Shown: positions 1 through 12,156 of the stretch, piece after piece
How the letters are laid out: every line of letters begins with the position of its first letter
How positions within the stretch are numbered: position 1 is the stretch's first letter
Source: Ephemerocybe angulata
Taxonomy: Eukaryota; Basidiomycota; Agaricomycetes; Agaricales; Psathyrellaceae
Length of the DNA stretch: 64,000 nucleotides
Reading direction: 5' to 3'
Assembly: GCA_013368325.1 (NCBI GenBank)
Contig: JAACJK010000166.1
Coordinates: 372,001 to 436,000, forward strand
The notes under the pieces: generated by a model
What the model saw: only the letters and a program-made list of their open reading frames with translations
What the model was told of the DNA's origin: nothing
Database searches by the model: none
Translations under genes and position numbers: made by a program

Positions 1-2
1 CT

Positions 3-818
3 GGAGTCAACCGGTCCAAGCTCGACCAGACGACGTGCACGGTTATCTTCAAGGCGATCTCGAAGAATGGGTTCAACTTCCATTATAATCCGTTTGACAG
101 TTTGCCTATCCTGCGGAGGGTGACCATACATGGCGAGGAGAGCAAGGATTATATCTCGAAGCAAGCGCAGCTGACGCTGAAGGCCAATGGGGTGTACTCG
201 GTGCATGGAGCTGAGATTTCGTCTCTTTCTCCAATGCATGCGAGGATTCTGAGCCCTTTAATGGCTGCGACCGAGCCGGAGAAGCTAGACTGGGAGTTCC
301 AGTACCTCGTTAACGACCGACTTGATGTGCATGGGAGGGTACTTGATGGAGAGAAGGAGCTCGTTCCCCTTACGTTCACCTGTTCGCCTTGGTTGCTGCA
401 TCCATCGCAGGGCAAGAGGGTTAATTTGATACACATCTTCAAAAAGGGCGTTTCGACCAAACTGACGGCGGAGAAGACGAGGAAGGCGGCCCCTCCCCCA
501 CTTTTACGAACGGTGTTGGATCCTGGAGTCTCTCTTTGCGCGAGTGAGAGCTTGCACATGCCTACAAGTCAGTACATGCTAGATGAAGATTTGGGGCCTA
601 TCAAGCTTCATCGGAGGGCGAAATCGCAGGCAGTGAGGGAAAATCGGGATAATTGGGAAACCAAGGAGCTTCCGACATCGGGAAGCCGTAGCTCTCTCAT
701 TAGAGGTGCTGCCGTCGATAATAGCAAAGGAGCTTCCGACTCCAAGCCGGGCGAGAAGTACCCTTTGAGGAGAGCGTCTTCTGCTGGAGAACGAAGCTGG
801 TTGTCAATGTCTATGTAA
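3..818 (+). CDS. Hypothetical protein, 3' part only
   Basis: An open frame runs from the window edge to a TAA at 816-818, giving about 271 residues with no start inside the window, so the 5' end is missing. The first two thirds look globular, with alternating charged and hydrophobic stretches and a segment containing LTFTCSPWLLHPSQGKR. The last 100 residues are rich in Ser, Arg, Lys and Gly and are probably disordered. I do not recognise the family and assign no function. The frame reads through without an intron, unlike most neighbours. It is called coding because of its length, its composition and the absence of stops over more than 800 bases. Confidence 0.6.
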   Translation, partial: GVNRSKLDQTTCTVIFKAISKNGFNFHYNPFDSLPILRRVTIHGEESKDYISKQAQLTLKANGVYSVHGAEISSLSPMHARILSPLMAATEPEKLDWEFQYLVNDRLDVHGRVLDGEKELVPLTFTCSPWLLHPSQGKRVNLIHIFKKGVSTKLTAEKTRKAAPPPLLRTVLDPGVSLCASESLHMPTSQYMLDEDLGPIKLHRRAKSQAVRENRDNWETKELPTSGSRSSLIRGAAVDNSKGASDSKPGEKYPLRRASSAGERSWLSMSM

Positions 819-1124
819 ACTTGCGTAGGGGGTTGTAGTATCACGTACCTTGGAAGAAAGAGATTGGATTTATAGGCAGGCCGAGTTTGTCTTAGCTTCT
901 TGCAATGGTGGCCCCAACAGTGTCCTGCAGTGAGCAGAGGGTTGGCACCGGGCAACCTGCTAAACTTCGGCGCTTAAGCAAGCCGGACCGTTCGGTCCGG
1001 CGAGCTCATTTCCGACGCAATGACGGTCATCGACACGTTCGTCCTCTCTTCCACAACCAAAACCTTCCTCACTGGAACTTATCTTGTAGTCCAGTCTAAC
1101 CTTTGTCTTGTGTATACTTCTACG
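819..1124. other. Intergenic spacer, 306 bp
   Basis: This lies between the stop of the partial gene and the start of the thioredoxin gene on the same strand. It must hold the 3' UTR of the first and the promoter of the second. I see no clear TATA box, repeat or small gene. Confidence 0.5.
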
Positions 1125-1880
1125 ATGACCATCACACACTTGACCTCCTTGTCGCAGTTGAATGGAATCTTGGAGAAGTCGAAGGACAAGTTGACGGTGC
1201 GTTCTGACCATTGTATTTAGACGAGCGCTGTTTGACTGGACCCGTCGTGGTCGGTTGTACATAGGTTATTGACTTCCACGCTACCTGGTACGCAAGGCCA
1301 TGAGACTCTGAGGGACGTCGCTCACGAGACAGCGCAGGTGTGGACCGTGCCATGCCATCGCACCCAAGTTCGAATCACTATCGAAGCAACACAAGAATGT
1401 CAACTTCTTGAAATGTGACGTGGATGCCGCAGCAGACGTTGCCTCGCAGTACAGGGTGTCAGCTATGTACGCCTCTCTTCGTGTTATTCTTGTCCAGAAG
1501 GCGCAGTACTGATGATGTCAGGCCTACGTTCGTGTTTCTAAAGGGAACCACGAAGGTGGACCAAGTCCGGGGAGCGGATCCCAAGTACGTTTATGAGACC
1601 TTCGTCCTAGTATGCATCTTTAACTCGACTCCTCAGTGCGCTGGAGGCAACCATCCGCAAGCACGCGTCAGGAAGCTCGGCGGCGTCGACGTCTGCATTT
1701 AGCGGGAAGGGACACACTTTGGGAGGCGGCCCCGCACCTTCAGACTTAACGGGCGATGCGAAGAGGGCGGTCGACAATGCGGCTGCAGGAGCTTCAGCCG
1801 CGCTCGGAGGGATTGATCCTCAGCTCAAGGTGTTCATTGGTCTGATTGGACTGTATGCCTTATTCTATTTCCTTGGCTGA
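1125..1880 (+). CDS. Thioredoxin with C-terminal membrane anchor
   Basis: Five exons: 1125-1196, 1265-1287, 1338-1466, 1522-1584 and 1637-1880, all with GT..AG introns of 50-68 bases. The joined product has about 176 residues. Residues 1-100 form a thioredoxin fold with the active site WCGPCH, the cis-proline context AMPTFVFLKG and the usual DVDAAADVASQYRV segment. A Ser/Ala/Gly-rich linker follows, then a C-terminal hydrophobic stretch (KVFIGLIGLYALFYFLG) that ends the protein, which is a typical tail anchor. It should therefore be a disulfide reductase held on a membrane facing the cytosol; which membrane is unknown. The third active-site residue pair is standard, but His follows the second Cys where Lys or Arg is usual. 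The start is the first in-frame ATG before the domain. Confidence 0.88.
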
Positions 1881-2030
1881 AGCGGTGAATGAAAGATTGC
1901 ATGAATGTATCGGACGATATAACAACTAAAGCAAAACAGAGAAAGGGACAAGATTTCGAAGCCTTTCAGAAAGCTGAGTACAGAGCGAAGAAGCAAAGCA
2001 AGATAGAAAACCAATTAAAAAGGTACAACC

Positions 2031-3222
2031 CTACATCCACCCCATCGCAAAGAAGGCGCGTCGAGCAGCCTCTTCTTTGGCAGATTTAGCCTTGGTTGCG
2101 GTGCCCCTGCCACGCTCCTCTCCGTCGACTGGGCGAAAGGCGGTTGAATGTTTGTTCGGACACAGGGTGGGATTAGGTGACTCACTGACGCATCGCACAG
2201 TCCAGGAAGGATTGTGGTCCTGACCTGTTTTCTCTTGATGATAGTCAATCGAGACCTTCTTCTTACTGGCCATCTCATTGACATATGCAACTGAGATGAC
2301 GTTCATGATACTGGGCATAGGCTCCTGGCTTCCGCCACCAGGCGCCGAACGCCCATCCGAGTGTGCAGGGGACGGGGGTGACTGGCCCTGGTTGGATCCG
2401 GCATTTGAATACCCCGGAAGAGGAGGTGCAGGGTACCCTGGAGGCGGGGCTTCTGCCATTGTTGCATCGCCGTCCTCAATCTTTACACCGTCAGCGAGAC
2501 TGAACAAGCTTATTGCCCAGGCAACCACGACAGCCGCATTGTTGCAATACGTCAGGGCGCCAACGATGGTGTAGAAATATCGTTCCATTTCCTTAAAGAA
2601 AGGCGTAAACTCTCTAACACAGACCGACCGGGAGTGGGTCATAGCATACCGCAGTATCTGCATGAACGTGCATGGGAGAGATTTCCAGGGGTAGACTGAA
2701 TTTGCCCTTGAGCTCGTACGCATTGAGCCATTCGTGCACTTTTGCACCAGAGGTCATCTCCAAAGTTTTCGTCTGACACAGAAACATTATCGAATACTGA
2801 AATATTCTAAGAAAGGACATGCTCACCACCAGCTCGTTTGCTTTCAGCAGTGGATGATATGAGAAGTAGTACTGGGTTGCAGCCAGTCGCAAGACCTGAA
2901 CACCGAGTTCCGCAAGGCGCTGTGTGTTTCCGTATCCTGGCTTCAGCTCATCGGGCGAAGCATTGTGCGAGAAAAGAGAAGGATGAGTGTAGATATCAAG
3001 AATTAGGTCATTTGCATCATCTCCATGGATCCCTGGCAGGGGGGTAGCCCAGGCGAGCTGTTGGTGATGATCATGGTGCTGAGGGTCAAGGGAGATGATG
3101 ATGCAGAACGCATTGGCGATTGCAGGGTTCTTATAGACGCGAGATAAGGATCTCGGCGAATTCCTAGCCCATGCTATCGGATCCTGTGGTCGATTGGCGC
3201 CCAAAGTGAAGAAAAAAGCTCT
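2031..3222 (-). CDS. RNase III-like / dsRNA-binding-motif protein
   Basis: Read on the minus strand. The N-terminal part has an RNase III-like helix (NTQRLAELGVQVLRLAATQYYF). A proline-rich linker follows, then a C-terminal double-stranded RNA binding motif ending in AKEEAARRAFFAMGWM. The dsRBM is split by an intron with donor gtgagt near 2187; joining it gives the family pattern VIDGEERGRG. A second intron (about 2775-2828) lies within the RNase III-like region. The usual catalytic Glu/Asp positions (ExLGDA) are replaced, so the domain is probably structural. Mitochondrial ribosomal protein mL44 has this same order, but the match is not strong enough to name it. The 5' end is unresolved: the open frame stops at 3222 without an ATG, so an upstream exon is likely. 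Stop TAG is at 2031. Confidence 0.62.
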
Positions 3223-3574
3223 TCACGAGCTTCGAGGACGCTGCGCTGCGCAGCGTTAGGACAGCTGACCAGCAAAAACACCTTCACGTTGGATACACGT
3301 TGTGATGCACCATCGTCTCCCCAGATAAAGAAAGTCAGTTGACCCAAGATGAAGTTCTGTGGCGACTGTGGACGGGAGAAGAGAGGCCATCACCCCGAGA
3401 GTGTCGGAAGCAGAAGTCCATGGACTGTCCAAGCGCAGACGCGTCCAATCAATTGGGTCCGAGCACGCCTGCGATCACGTGGCCCGCTACCCCGGGGCCG
3501 AATTTGTCTTTGTGCTCTTACACCGTCGAGCGCGCTCGCTCTGCCCAACGGTTATCCCATATCTCTGGACCGCG
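3223..3574. promoter_or_regulatory. Divergent intergenic region
   Basis: This separates the 5' ends of the minus-strand dsRNA-binding protein and the plus-strand POM152 gene, so it should hold both promoters and possibly a first exon of the former. No TATA box is evident. A short palindromic stretch (ctgcgctgcgcagcg) lies near 3240-3254. Confidence 0.4.
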
Positions 3575-6500
3575 ATGTCCTCAAAGTCCGAGGGGAGCAA
3601 ATCTCTCATCCCCGAAACTTATGTCGACTACCCGTCTCAGCGTCTGTACACCATAAGCGTTTGGCTATTGTGCCAGGTACCGTGTCTTCACCTAGAATGC
3701 ATCTCAACCTGCTCACAACAGCGCTAGACTGTCAAATTTACCGACTTCATTCGCTACATCTCATACGGTTCTGACAGCCTCTCCTTATGTGGAAAGTGGC
3801 TGCTCTTCGACACCCTCTTCATCACTGCTCTGGCGTTCCTACGCATACCTCGCCTCACATACAGCAAACCAAGCATTGCCTTGATTGTTCTAGGGCTAGG
3901 CCTCGTGGACAGCATTTTGTTTGGCGGTATCAGCTTGAATGGTCCCACTAGGATGTTCGGCTCTGGCCCTAGTCACGGTATGTCTCTTCCTTGCTTTGCA
4001 CTCGCCTCCTTACGCTCATGGTTTACAGACCAACTTGCTTCAACATCTTCCTTTAGCCTACTGGAGTATGTTGCACCCCTGGCGATCCTCCCTGCATCGT
4101 GGACAGGTGGGCGCGATGGACACCTCCTTGGACAACACACCGTTCGGATGTCACCAATAAGCACGGCCAAGTTCAATCCCCAAAGCTCCAATTTCTGTTT
4201 ATCCCCGGCATCCAAACACGCCTGGATACCCGTCCTCCTCAACAACACCGAAGTGTCGGCTTTGCGCTATACGCACACACACCTTCTCCCCAACTCGGAT
4301 GGCACCGTCAAGGTGGATCACGTCGACATGTCAGGAAGGGAATTGAAGGCCATTACGAACGCGTATCAGGACTTGCTTCAAAAGACGAAACCTTCAGTCA
4401 GCGGCCCCGCCAATGAAGAAGACGAATATGACGAATACGATGACGACGACGAGGACACTTCCAAACCCCATTCTAACCTTCAAAAATCCCAAACAATCCT
4501 CTACCTTCGCATCTCCAAACCTGGCATCATCAACTTGGAACATGTCCTGGATACATCCAATGTTGAAGCACGAATCTCAGCGTCCGAAGTCACGGTCGTT
4601 CCATGCCCAAGCGTAGCCTTTTTGGACGATACTCCCAACCAGAAGGGTCCCGACGTTCAATGTGCTGGTCAAGATACGAAGCGCGAACTCAAGATTAGTG
4701 TTCATGGCGTTCCTCCTTTGAGTCTAAGGTGGTGGAAATCAATTAACGGCAACCGGGAGCCATACCTTGTCGAAGGGATTGAAGGGGAGCACAAGGGTCA
4801 TCAGCATACCAAGGACACCTCGGCCGAGTCAACTTCCACTGTGGCCATCAGGAGGAATTTGGAGCCGCAGACTTTGCAGATCCCCTTAACCTTGACCTTC
4901 AGCAACCCCGGCACCTACGTTTATGGCTTGGAAGAGATCATTGACGGCGTTGGAAACTCTCTCCGGGTTGGCGCGGACGGATTCGCGGGCTCGACGGACG
5001 AGGCACCTACCAGGTCCTTCAAGATTCTCACACGGCCTGCGGTATCCTTTGCTCATTGCAGTCTTGAACGGCCCACATCGTTGTTGATTGGGTCTGAAGC
5101 AGAGGTTGGGATCAGAGTTGCAGAGGCCGATTCTCTAGACGGCCCTTGGGATATCACTCTTGCCTACCAGCCGTTTGCTGATGACCCGAAGGGCAAGAAT
5201 AAGCCGTGGAACAAAGTCCTTCAGACTCAAGGAGAACGCAAGGATTTGTCGCTGTCCGTCGGTACTCCTGGAGAGTATACTATCACCGAGGTTAAAGGGA
5301 AGGTAAGGCGTCGAGTCAACGTCCTGTTTGCGAAAAGCTGACTTTGTGACTCAGTACTGTACTGGAATGGTGCTGTCGCCGAATGTATGCAAAGTTGTCC
5401 AGCGACCGCGGCCCTCGGCAGAGATTGAATGGAAGCGTATTCATGAGTGGTGAGTTGGAAAACCTTTTCGATGATTATATCTAAAGGCTATCCCTAGCTC
5501 TGGTGACACAGGCGTTTCTGCTTCGCTTATCCTGCGTGGAACTCCTCCCTTCCAGGTTTCTTATCGTGTTCAGCGCGACAAGGAGCCTCCACGGGAATAC
5601 TCGAAGACGTTCACCAACTCTCGTGGCGAGATTACCATTCAGCCAGAACGAAGTGGGCATTACATCTTCACTTTCGTGAAGATGAGCGACGCCAACTACA
5701 GGAGGGTTGATCTTCAGGGCCCTACCATTGAACAAATTATCCACCCCTTGGCTTCTGCCGACTTTGCCGAGTCCCATGCGTCGAACAGAGGCAGGGCGGT
5801 AATCAGCAGTTGCTCTGGAGAGACGATTGATGTCGATGTCAATCTCAGGGTACGATATCTGACTTCACTCCTGCACACCAGGGTTCTGACTTTACCGACT
5901 AGGGTACCGGACCTTGGAATGTTGATGTACAAGTCATTGGACCTGAAAGCTCTGATGTTATCCACTTCAACAACATCGAGACCCAAAAGAAGAAGTTGCA
6001 AATCCCTATTCCCCCATCCATTGCACGCGATGGTGGCAACTTTGAGGTCAACCTTCGTAGGTGATTTTCCATAATTTCTCGAAATATGTCTGACGCGGTG
6101 CTGCAGTCAATGTTGAGGATGTTTACAAGTGCAAGCGTTCAATTTCCGTGCCTGGTGTGACCGTCAATGTCAGACGAACAAGAGTAAGCAATTCTTCGTC
6201 CTTCGCAGTAGTCGTTCTCACCCTTCATCATAGCCCACGGCGAGGTTCTATGGTAGTGACGAAGAACGTCGTATCGCTGTTACAGAAAACGATCGTGCCA
6301 GCCTTCCTCTAAGACTGACTGGCGATGGGGCAAGTATACATATCTATCTGCGAGGCCTGTGGACTTACAGTATCTTTTTCAGCCTTGGCGCATCCGTTAC
6401 CGCAAGGCCGACTCCCCAGAGAGAATCCTGAGTTCTCGTCTCTTCAATCCCAACGACTTTATACACGTCACCGAAGAGGGCACTTACGAACTCGTCGATG

Positions 6501-8047
6501 TGTGTTGTCAGATTGCTCATTCCACGGCGATTACCTGATGCCCTCTCTTAAGGTTACTGACTCACAATGTCCCGGAATTGTCGCCTCTGAAGCCTCCAAC
6601 TATAAGGTCGACTGGATTCCAAGGCCGACAGCCAAGCTTTCCCCCGAAACCACGGCGACCTACGTGGCTTACAACCACAGCTTTGTTCTCAGTCCCGTTT
6701 GCGAGGGCGTCAGCGACCATGTGGACTTGGACCTGTCAGGTATGTCCTAGGTTCCCGCGAACTGTTCAACCTCTGATCCCCCTCACCAGGTCGTCCGCCT
6801 TTCCAAATCATGTACAACATTGCACAGGGCAGTGAGAACGGAGGCACCCGCATGTTGGACCAACCCACCATGAACAGCATTCAGCCCCGAACGCGCTTCC
6901 AACTCCAGACGACGACCCCTGGGCGCATGTTCTACGAAGTGAAGCAGATTGGGGACTCGATGTACCCCCTGGACAAGAGCGCCAATGCTGTAATCCCCCG
7001 GTTGCAGAGGCTCCTGTTCGAACAGCAAGTTGCCAGGCGCCCTTCAGCTCACTTCAGGAACCGCAACCGCATGACCTACTGTCTCAACGACGCCTTCGTG
7101 CCCCTCGATTCGGCTTCAATGGATGGTGTTGTTGTACTCGAAGGCACCCCTCCGTTCAGTCTTACCCTCAGCGTCAAAAACGTTCCTGCAAGCCACATCG
7201 AGACGATGACTGTCGAGGTCCCCTCGAACGTGTGGAAAGTCGATCTTCCTTCTTATGCATTCAACTCGATTGGGGCCCACCGCATCACCATCGAGTCCGT
7301 CACCGACTCCTCCAACTGTGCTCAATCTGCTCTCGACCCGCTCCTGAGCTCTATCTGGGTCGACGTCGCTGAGACGGCTGCCATCATCCCCTTCGACCAC
7401 AAGCAAGACCTCTGCGTCGGCGAGGTGTCCCAGTTCCAGCTGGAAGGCATCCCTCCTTGGACCGTCGGGTACAAGGTCAACGGCAAGTCGTATACTAAGG
7501 AGGTCAAGACTTCGCCGTTCTCGTTGTTGCAGCAGACTCCAGGGGAGTTTACGATCAACTCTATCGCTCACCAGCAGCAAATGTGCAAGGCCGTCGTTAC
7601 GGATTTGCGCTTCAATGTGCATTCTCTGCCTTCGGCTCAGGTCGGCCACGGAAAGAAGATTTATGAAGACATCCATGAAGGTACGCGGATTCTTCTGATT
7701 GGTATGGGATGACATGACTGATAGACTTTGATTAGGCGACCAAGCTGAGATTGTCTTCACTTTGATTGGAGAGCCGCCATTTACCTTCACATATCAACGC
7801 TCTGAGCCTACCCCTAAGAAGGGAGGAAAGCCTGGTCGCGTCCTGGAAACGCATACCGTTACCAGAGTGATGACACACGAGTACTCCATTTTCTCTGCTC
7901 TGGAAGGTATGCCAGTCTCTCGGAAAAGCTGAACAATGACGGTAACTGATGCATCTTGTAGGAACATGGACAATCACTTCGATCACCGACAAGTACTGCA
8001 GGTATCCTCCAGTGCAGCCAGAATTGATGGAGAAACAAAAGCGATGA
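3575..8047 (+). CDS. POM152: Nucleoporin POM152
   Basis: Membrane-anchored nuclear pore complex subunit. The start is the ATG opening MSSKSEGSKSLIPETYVDYPSQR. Introns follow at about 3676-3729 and 3979-4029. The N-terminal 150 residues hold several hydrophobic segments that anchor the protein. The rest is a series of Ig/cadherin-like repeats facing the lumen, each with a G(T/E/I)PPF or G(T/I)PPW-type strand motif (for example LRGTPPFQVSYRV, LEGTPPFSLTLSV, LEGIPPWTVGYKV and IGEPPFTFTYQR). The product ends with the family signature WTITSITDKYCRYPP followed by a short basic tail. At least ten introns are needed. An apparent stop at 5339-5341 lies inside the intron 5303-5353; the next exon continues with YCTGMVLSPNVC. 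Expected length is about 1270 residues, as usual for the family. An acidic Asp/Glu run sits near 4420-4460. Confidence 0.9.
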
Positions 8048-8240
8048 TGACGATGAACCACGCATCTTGACGAACATATCTTAGACGACTATATAGTTAC
8101 CAACGCTCAGGAGCGTGCGCAATATAATGTTAAACCCCAACCTCGCCGCTTCGTCAGGCGATCAGAAGATATTGCACAATGGTATTATTTCCTGATTGAC
8201 TTCTTGACTACATACGTCCCACAGCTTCAGATATTCACGT

Positions 8241-9366
8241 TTAGACTTGAGCAGAGGAGATGTAGAACCACTTGGAGATGGAAGGGTCAATAGGGGCGGG
8301 GGGCTTCCTGGAGTCAGCAGGGAGGCTGGTATAGGTGGGGTCGCTCCTGGAGACGAATCCAGGGGAGTTCTGGATGGTGATGTTGCGGCTACACAGTGGG
8401 TGTTAAAGCGACATTGATAGAGAGCAAGAAAGATGTAACGTACATGGAGAGGTCGTACTGGGCAGTCTGAGCAGGAGTCTCGCCAGTGATGAGACGGCGC
8501 CAGGCTTCATGGCACTCGTGGATGATCTCGGTGGCGTACTTCTTGTTCTTGGCCTCACCAGAGAACGCGAAGGTGTTCTCGGGCTTTCCATCGGGGATCT
8601 TGTAAATCCTGAACCACTCATTGGTGGCGCGGATGAGGCCGGGGAGATGCCTCTCGACGTCCTCGATGTCGTTCAACTTGGAGGCGAGGGGGTCCTGGAC
8701 GTCAACGACGATGACCTTCCAGTCGGTTTCGCCCTCGTCGAGGAGAGCCATGATACCGAGAACCTTGACCTGCTTGACCTGGCCAACATAGCCGACCTGT
8801 TCACCGATCTCGCAGACATCAAGGGGGTCGTTATCGCCCTTGGCCTTGGTCTCAGCGTGGGACTGAGAAGGATCTTCCCAGGTCTGTGCGCAATATCATT
8901 AGATTAGATTAGATGCGCGTCGAAGGATGGCAGCAGCGCGACGAGGCGCACCTGGGGGAAAGCACCGTAGTTCCAGATGTAACCGTGGTGGGGGAAGCAG
9001 TTGCGGACGAAACGAAGACGACCCTTCTTGATATCCTGCTTAATAGGGTTGAAGGGCTCCTCCTTGGAGATCTCCATCTTGGCATTGGTCCAGCGGGGGA
9101 CCTCGACGATCATGTTGAAGATGCCATTGCCCTGGTCTGCGAAAAGCGGGATGTCGTGGAAGGGCGAGACGACCTGGCCATTCTGCTCGACGAAAACGCG
9201 GTGCTCTGGGCTATATCAGATATGCAGCGATGGTGTCGGGGAACGTCGGAGACTGACCAAGGGTGTTCGGGGCACCGATGAGGCGCGGGGTGTAGGCTAC
9301 GTGTCATCGTGGACGGTGAGCTCAGTGGGCTGAGATCGCGCAGACTGGCGACTTACGGGAAGCCAT
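8241..9366 (-). CDS. IPP1: Soluble inorganic pyrophosphatase
   Basis: Family I cytosolic pyrophosphatase, hydrolysing PPi to two phosphates and driving biosynthetic reactions. The active-site block is clear: [11 protein letters not shown] with its metal-binding aspartates, preceded by the substrate-binding segments [10 protein letters not shown] and [18 protein letters not shown]. The N-terminal half has [21 protein letters not shown], and the C-terminal half has [30 protein letters not shown]. Start ATG is at 9364-9366, with the first intron directly after MAS; stop TAA is at 8241-8243. Four or five short introns are present, including one at about 9207-9258. Length is about 290 residues, as expected. 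It lies tail to tail with POM152, with 193 bp between the stops. Confidence 0.94.
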
Positions 9367-9678
9367 TTTTGATGGTGAGGGGGAAGAAAGAAAACGCAAC
9401 TGCTGGTTGAGACGTTGGACCGTATTTGGACCAGACGCCATAACAGTTGGAGGAAATGTGGCGAGCTAACAAACAGGTTCCGGAGATCACAATCTCATCG
9501 ATAATAGCATCATAATGGCGTTCCAGTCCACCCACCTTTAAAACATTATTCCCCCTCCGGAAGACTGCACAACTCACCCGGTTCATTCTCTCAACATTCA
9601 CGGAAAATACACATTCAATTCCGCTGTTCCGCCAGCGTTTACAATACCGCTGACTAAGCTCCCACCCTCTGTACTATC
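9367..9678. other. Intergenic spacer upstream of IPP1
   Basis: This 312-bp stretch carries the promoter of the pyrophosphatase gene (minus strand) and the 3' region of the gamma-tubulin complex gene. No coding potential or repeat is evident. Confidence 0.45.
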
Positions 9679-11971
9679 TTATCTCGTACCCAGTCCACTC
9701 AAGATCTCCGTGCTCTCGCTGCGACGCGGTTTCGACAAGCCCCCGTTGAAATCGAGCCTCAACAACAGCCTCTCCACGTGTCGCCTACTATCGTCCATGT
9801 TCTTATCGATTGCCCGGGACATGTTGACAGTTGAGCGATTCGCCACACTGATACCAGCGTACAAACTCTTGGACGTGTCGAACCCAGATGAGAAGGGTTG
9901 CTGCGAAATCGACGCGTTTAGTTGCTCATAAAAGGTTTCCAAGTGATGTCGCAACGTCTTGGATGATATGAGCAAACTTCTTGGAACTCTTGGAAGTTGT
10001 ACTGACCTCGTCAATTTCAGCCACGACGCCCCATCTCTCCTTGACCATTGCCCCAACCCCAGCTTCCCCGGAATGAATGCTGCCCTCGAACAAAAGCGCA
10101 GGAAGCACATCACCTCCCCACCGTTTCACCTGAGCGGTAAAGTGCTCACATGTTTCGAGGATTGATTGCAGAATAGACGTAAGACCCGTGTTGGTTAGAA
10201 GACACCCATTTAGCAGTCGATCCAGGTAGTTCGAGTGGATTGCGCGTAGAGATGTAAAGTCCAAAGGGGTGCCTGCTTTCGGGTTTGTTGAGCCGGTAGG
10301 TGAGGTCGCTTGGTTTGGCGATCCCGGTTCAGGTTTCGAGGAAGTATTTTCCGCAGATGTGCCTTCCTTCGAGAGCATTCCCTTCAGCTTCGAGAATTCG
10401 AGATCTACGACGTCCATCATCACATAGCCTAGAAGTGTGTCGAGGAACCACCCCATATCCCTCACAATCCCCCACCCCCGCCGGAGGAGCTTCTTCCGGC
10501 CCTCCAGGTCTTCAGATGTGCCGCCCTCGCCCAATCCTGTCCATCTCCGCCTGGCTCGTTGAGAATTCGACAGTGAGTTCCATAAGCCGTGTACTCTTGT
10601 CTGAGTTTTCCTCAGGGCAGAGAGAAAGGAGAAAAGGGTCCCATAGGCTGTCAACTCGGACTTGCCCAAGAACAAATCGAGGGGCCATTCGATGGTGTAT
10701 TGAAGAGAGAGAGGGGTCCCTAGTAGCTGCGAATTGAAGAGGGAGGGGTCGAACGGACTTGTGCTAGCAATCAATGATGTCGACAGAGATGAATTCTTGT
10801 TCAACTGCGTAAGGGAGGGTAATAGAGGGCGAAGTGGACCGGTCGGCAGCTGGAATCGAATTCGAGCCAGGGAAGGATCATGTTGGGCAGACGTTCCGAG
10901 GGACGCTCGAAGCAGGGCCAGGTTCAAGTCCTGCTCCCGTATCACAGATGCATGTCCAGTTCGGTTCGTCAAACGCGATATCTTCAGTCGTTCGATTTCA
11001 CGGATCAAGGAGACGCAGAATTCTCCGTTTCGGAGTAGGAAGTAATTGCCTCTGTACATGGTCAGATATGACAAGGAAATGGCGGTGAGATCCTCTCACA
11101 GTGAGTCAACTGCCTCGTCAATGTCCTTCTTTGTCAGGACGTTTAACCACAGCCATTCCCCAACATTGATTCGGATTTGACTGACAACTGTGTCGAAGGC
11201 GTGCTGGTCTTCTGGAAGGACGCTCTCGAGCATGAGTGTGTGCTCGGCGGCCAGAGTGCGCGGCAGCTGCTTCTGCCATTTGACTGCCTTGATTGTTCCG
11301 ATCGCACGCCCAATGTATGCGATTAGCTCCCTTGATTGTGGGGAGATGCAGGTAGGGAAGGAACTCTCGATGAGGGCGTAATCTTTTGAGGCGAGCGGTT
11401 CGACATCTGAAAGGGATCCATGGACCACAAGCGCCGTTAGGTGGGATCGCCACACGCATTGGACGGCTGTCGACAACCGCGTGAAGATATCTGCGACGCG
11501 GTGCACACCGGTCTTAGAGCGCGACAGCAGCATATCTATGAGGGGGCCGGCCTTCCATTCTTTCTCTGATTGAAGGTTATCCATGAGTGTCGAGAGTGCA
11601 GCGAAGGGTGCGTCCCAGGCGGAGAAGATTGCACGCACAGATGATAGTGGGACGAATGCGCCGTTCGCGACCAATAAAGCGTCGCGCTTGAGAACTTTGG
11701 CCTCCGTCTCCACGACCAGTGCTTCATAGTCCTGTTTCAAGATCTGGGAAAGGGATGCGCACAGGGCACATATGTAGCGAGAAGGAGACCTCTGCAACTT
11801 GATGCACGAATTCTTGACCTTTCTGTACCGGTACGCGATCAATCCGAGTGACTCCAGACATTGCTTTTCGCCGGGATGCAGCAGCGGCGCGATATCACTA
11901 TTTAGAGTGTGATCGGTGGGGAACAGTGAGGATGAATGGCCTGCCAAAAGGAAGAGAACTTCTGAAATCAT
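9679..11971 (-). CDS. Gamma-tubulin complex component, GCP4-like (Spc97/Spc98 family)
   Basis: A subunit of the gamma-tubulin ring complex that nucleates microtubules at the spindle pole body. The N-terminus MISEVLFLLAGHSSSLFP and the following LLHPGEKQCLESLG match the start of GCP4 proteins, so I chose the ATG at 11971 over the longer open frame. Central GRIP1-type helices follow. The C-terminal GRIP2 domain includes the segments YFLLRNGEFCVSLIREIE and LQYTIEWPLDLFLGKSELTAYGTLFSFL, typical of this family. Two introns are seen: one at about 11044-11096 and one at about 9952-9998. A Ser/Thr/Pro-rich insert lies near 10290-10345. The product is about 730 residues. It is divergent from the TBC gene across 185 bp. 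Confidence 0.86.
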
Positions 11972-12156
11972 CGAAAGGTGGCCAGAGACCCCGACGAGGA
12001 GGTGGTGGTGGAGGTCGGGAAGAGAGACGCGTTGAGTCGAAACTCGTGACACTCATTATGCAGGTCACACATCCGCGATCATGACATTGACTACGGCAAC
12101 GGACCCCGTTGGGCGTCGTACTCGTCTTCACATCCTTTCCTCGACTTGGTTCTACC
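11972..12156. promoter_or_regulatory. Shared divergent promoter, GCP4-like and TBC genes
   Basis: Only 185 bp separate the two ATG codons, which point away from each other, so one short region must drive both genes. It includes a run of GGT/GGA-rich sequence near 11997-12020 (CCACC-type on the other strand). No TATA box is obvious. Confidence 0.5.

Noticed and set aside
5339..5341. Stop codon that seems to end a 486-residue protein
   Set aside because: It lies inside a GT..AG intron; splicing continues the POM152 frame with its expected next repeat.
8509..8907. 132-residue plus-strand open frame
   Set aside because: Antisense to the conserved pyrophosphatase exons; a codon-composition shadow.
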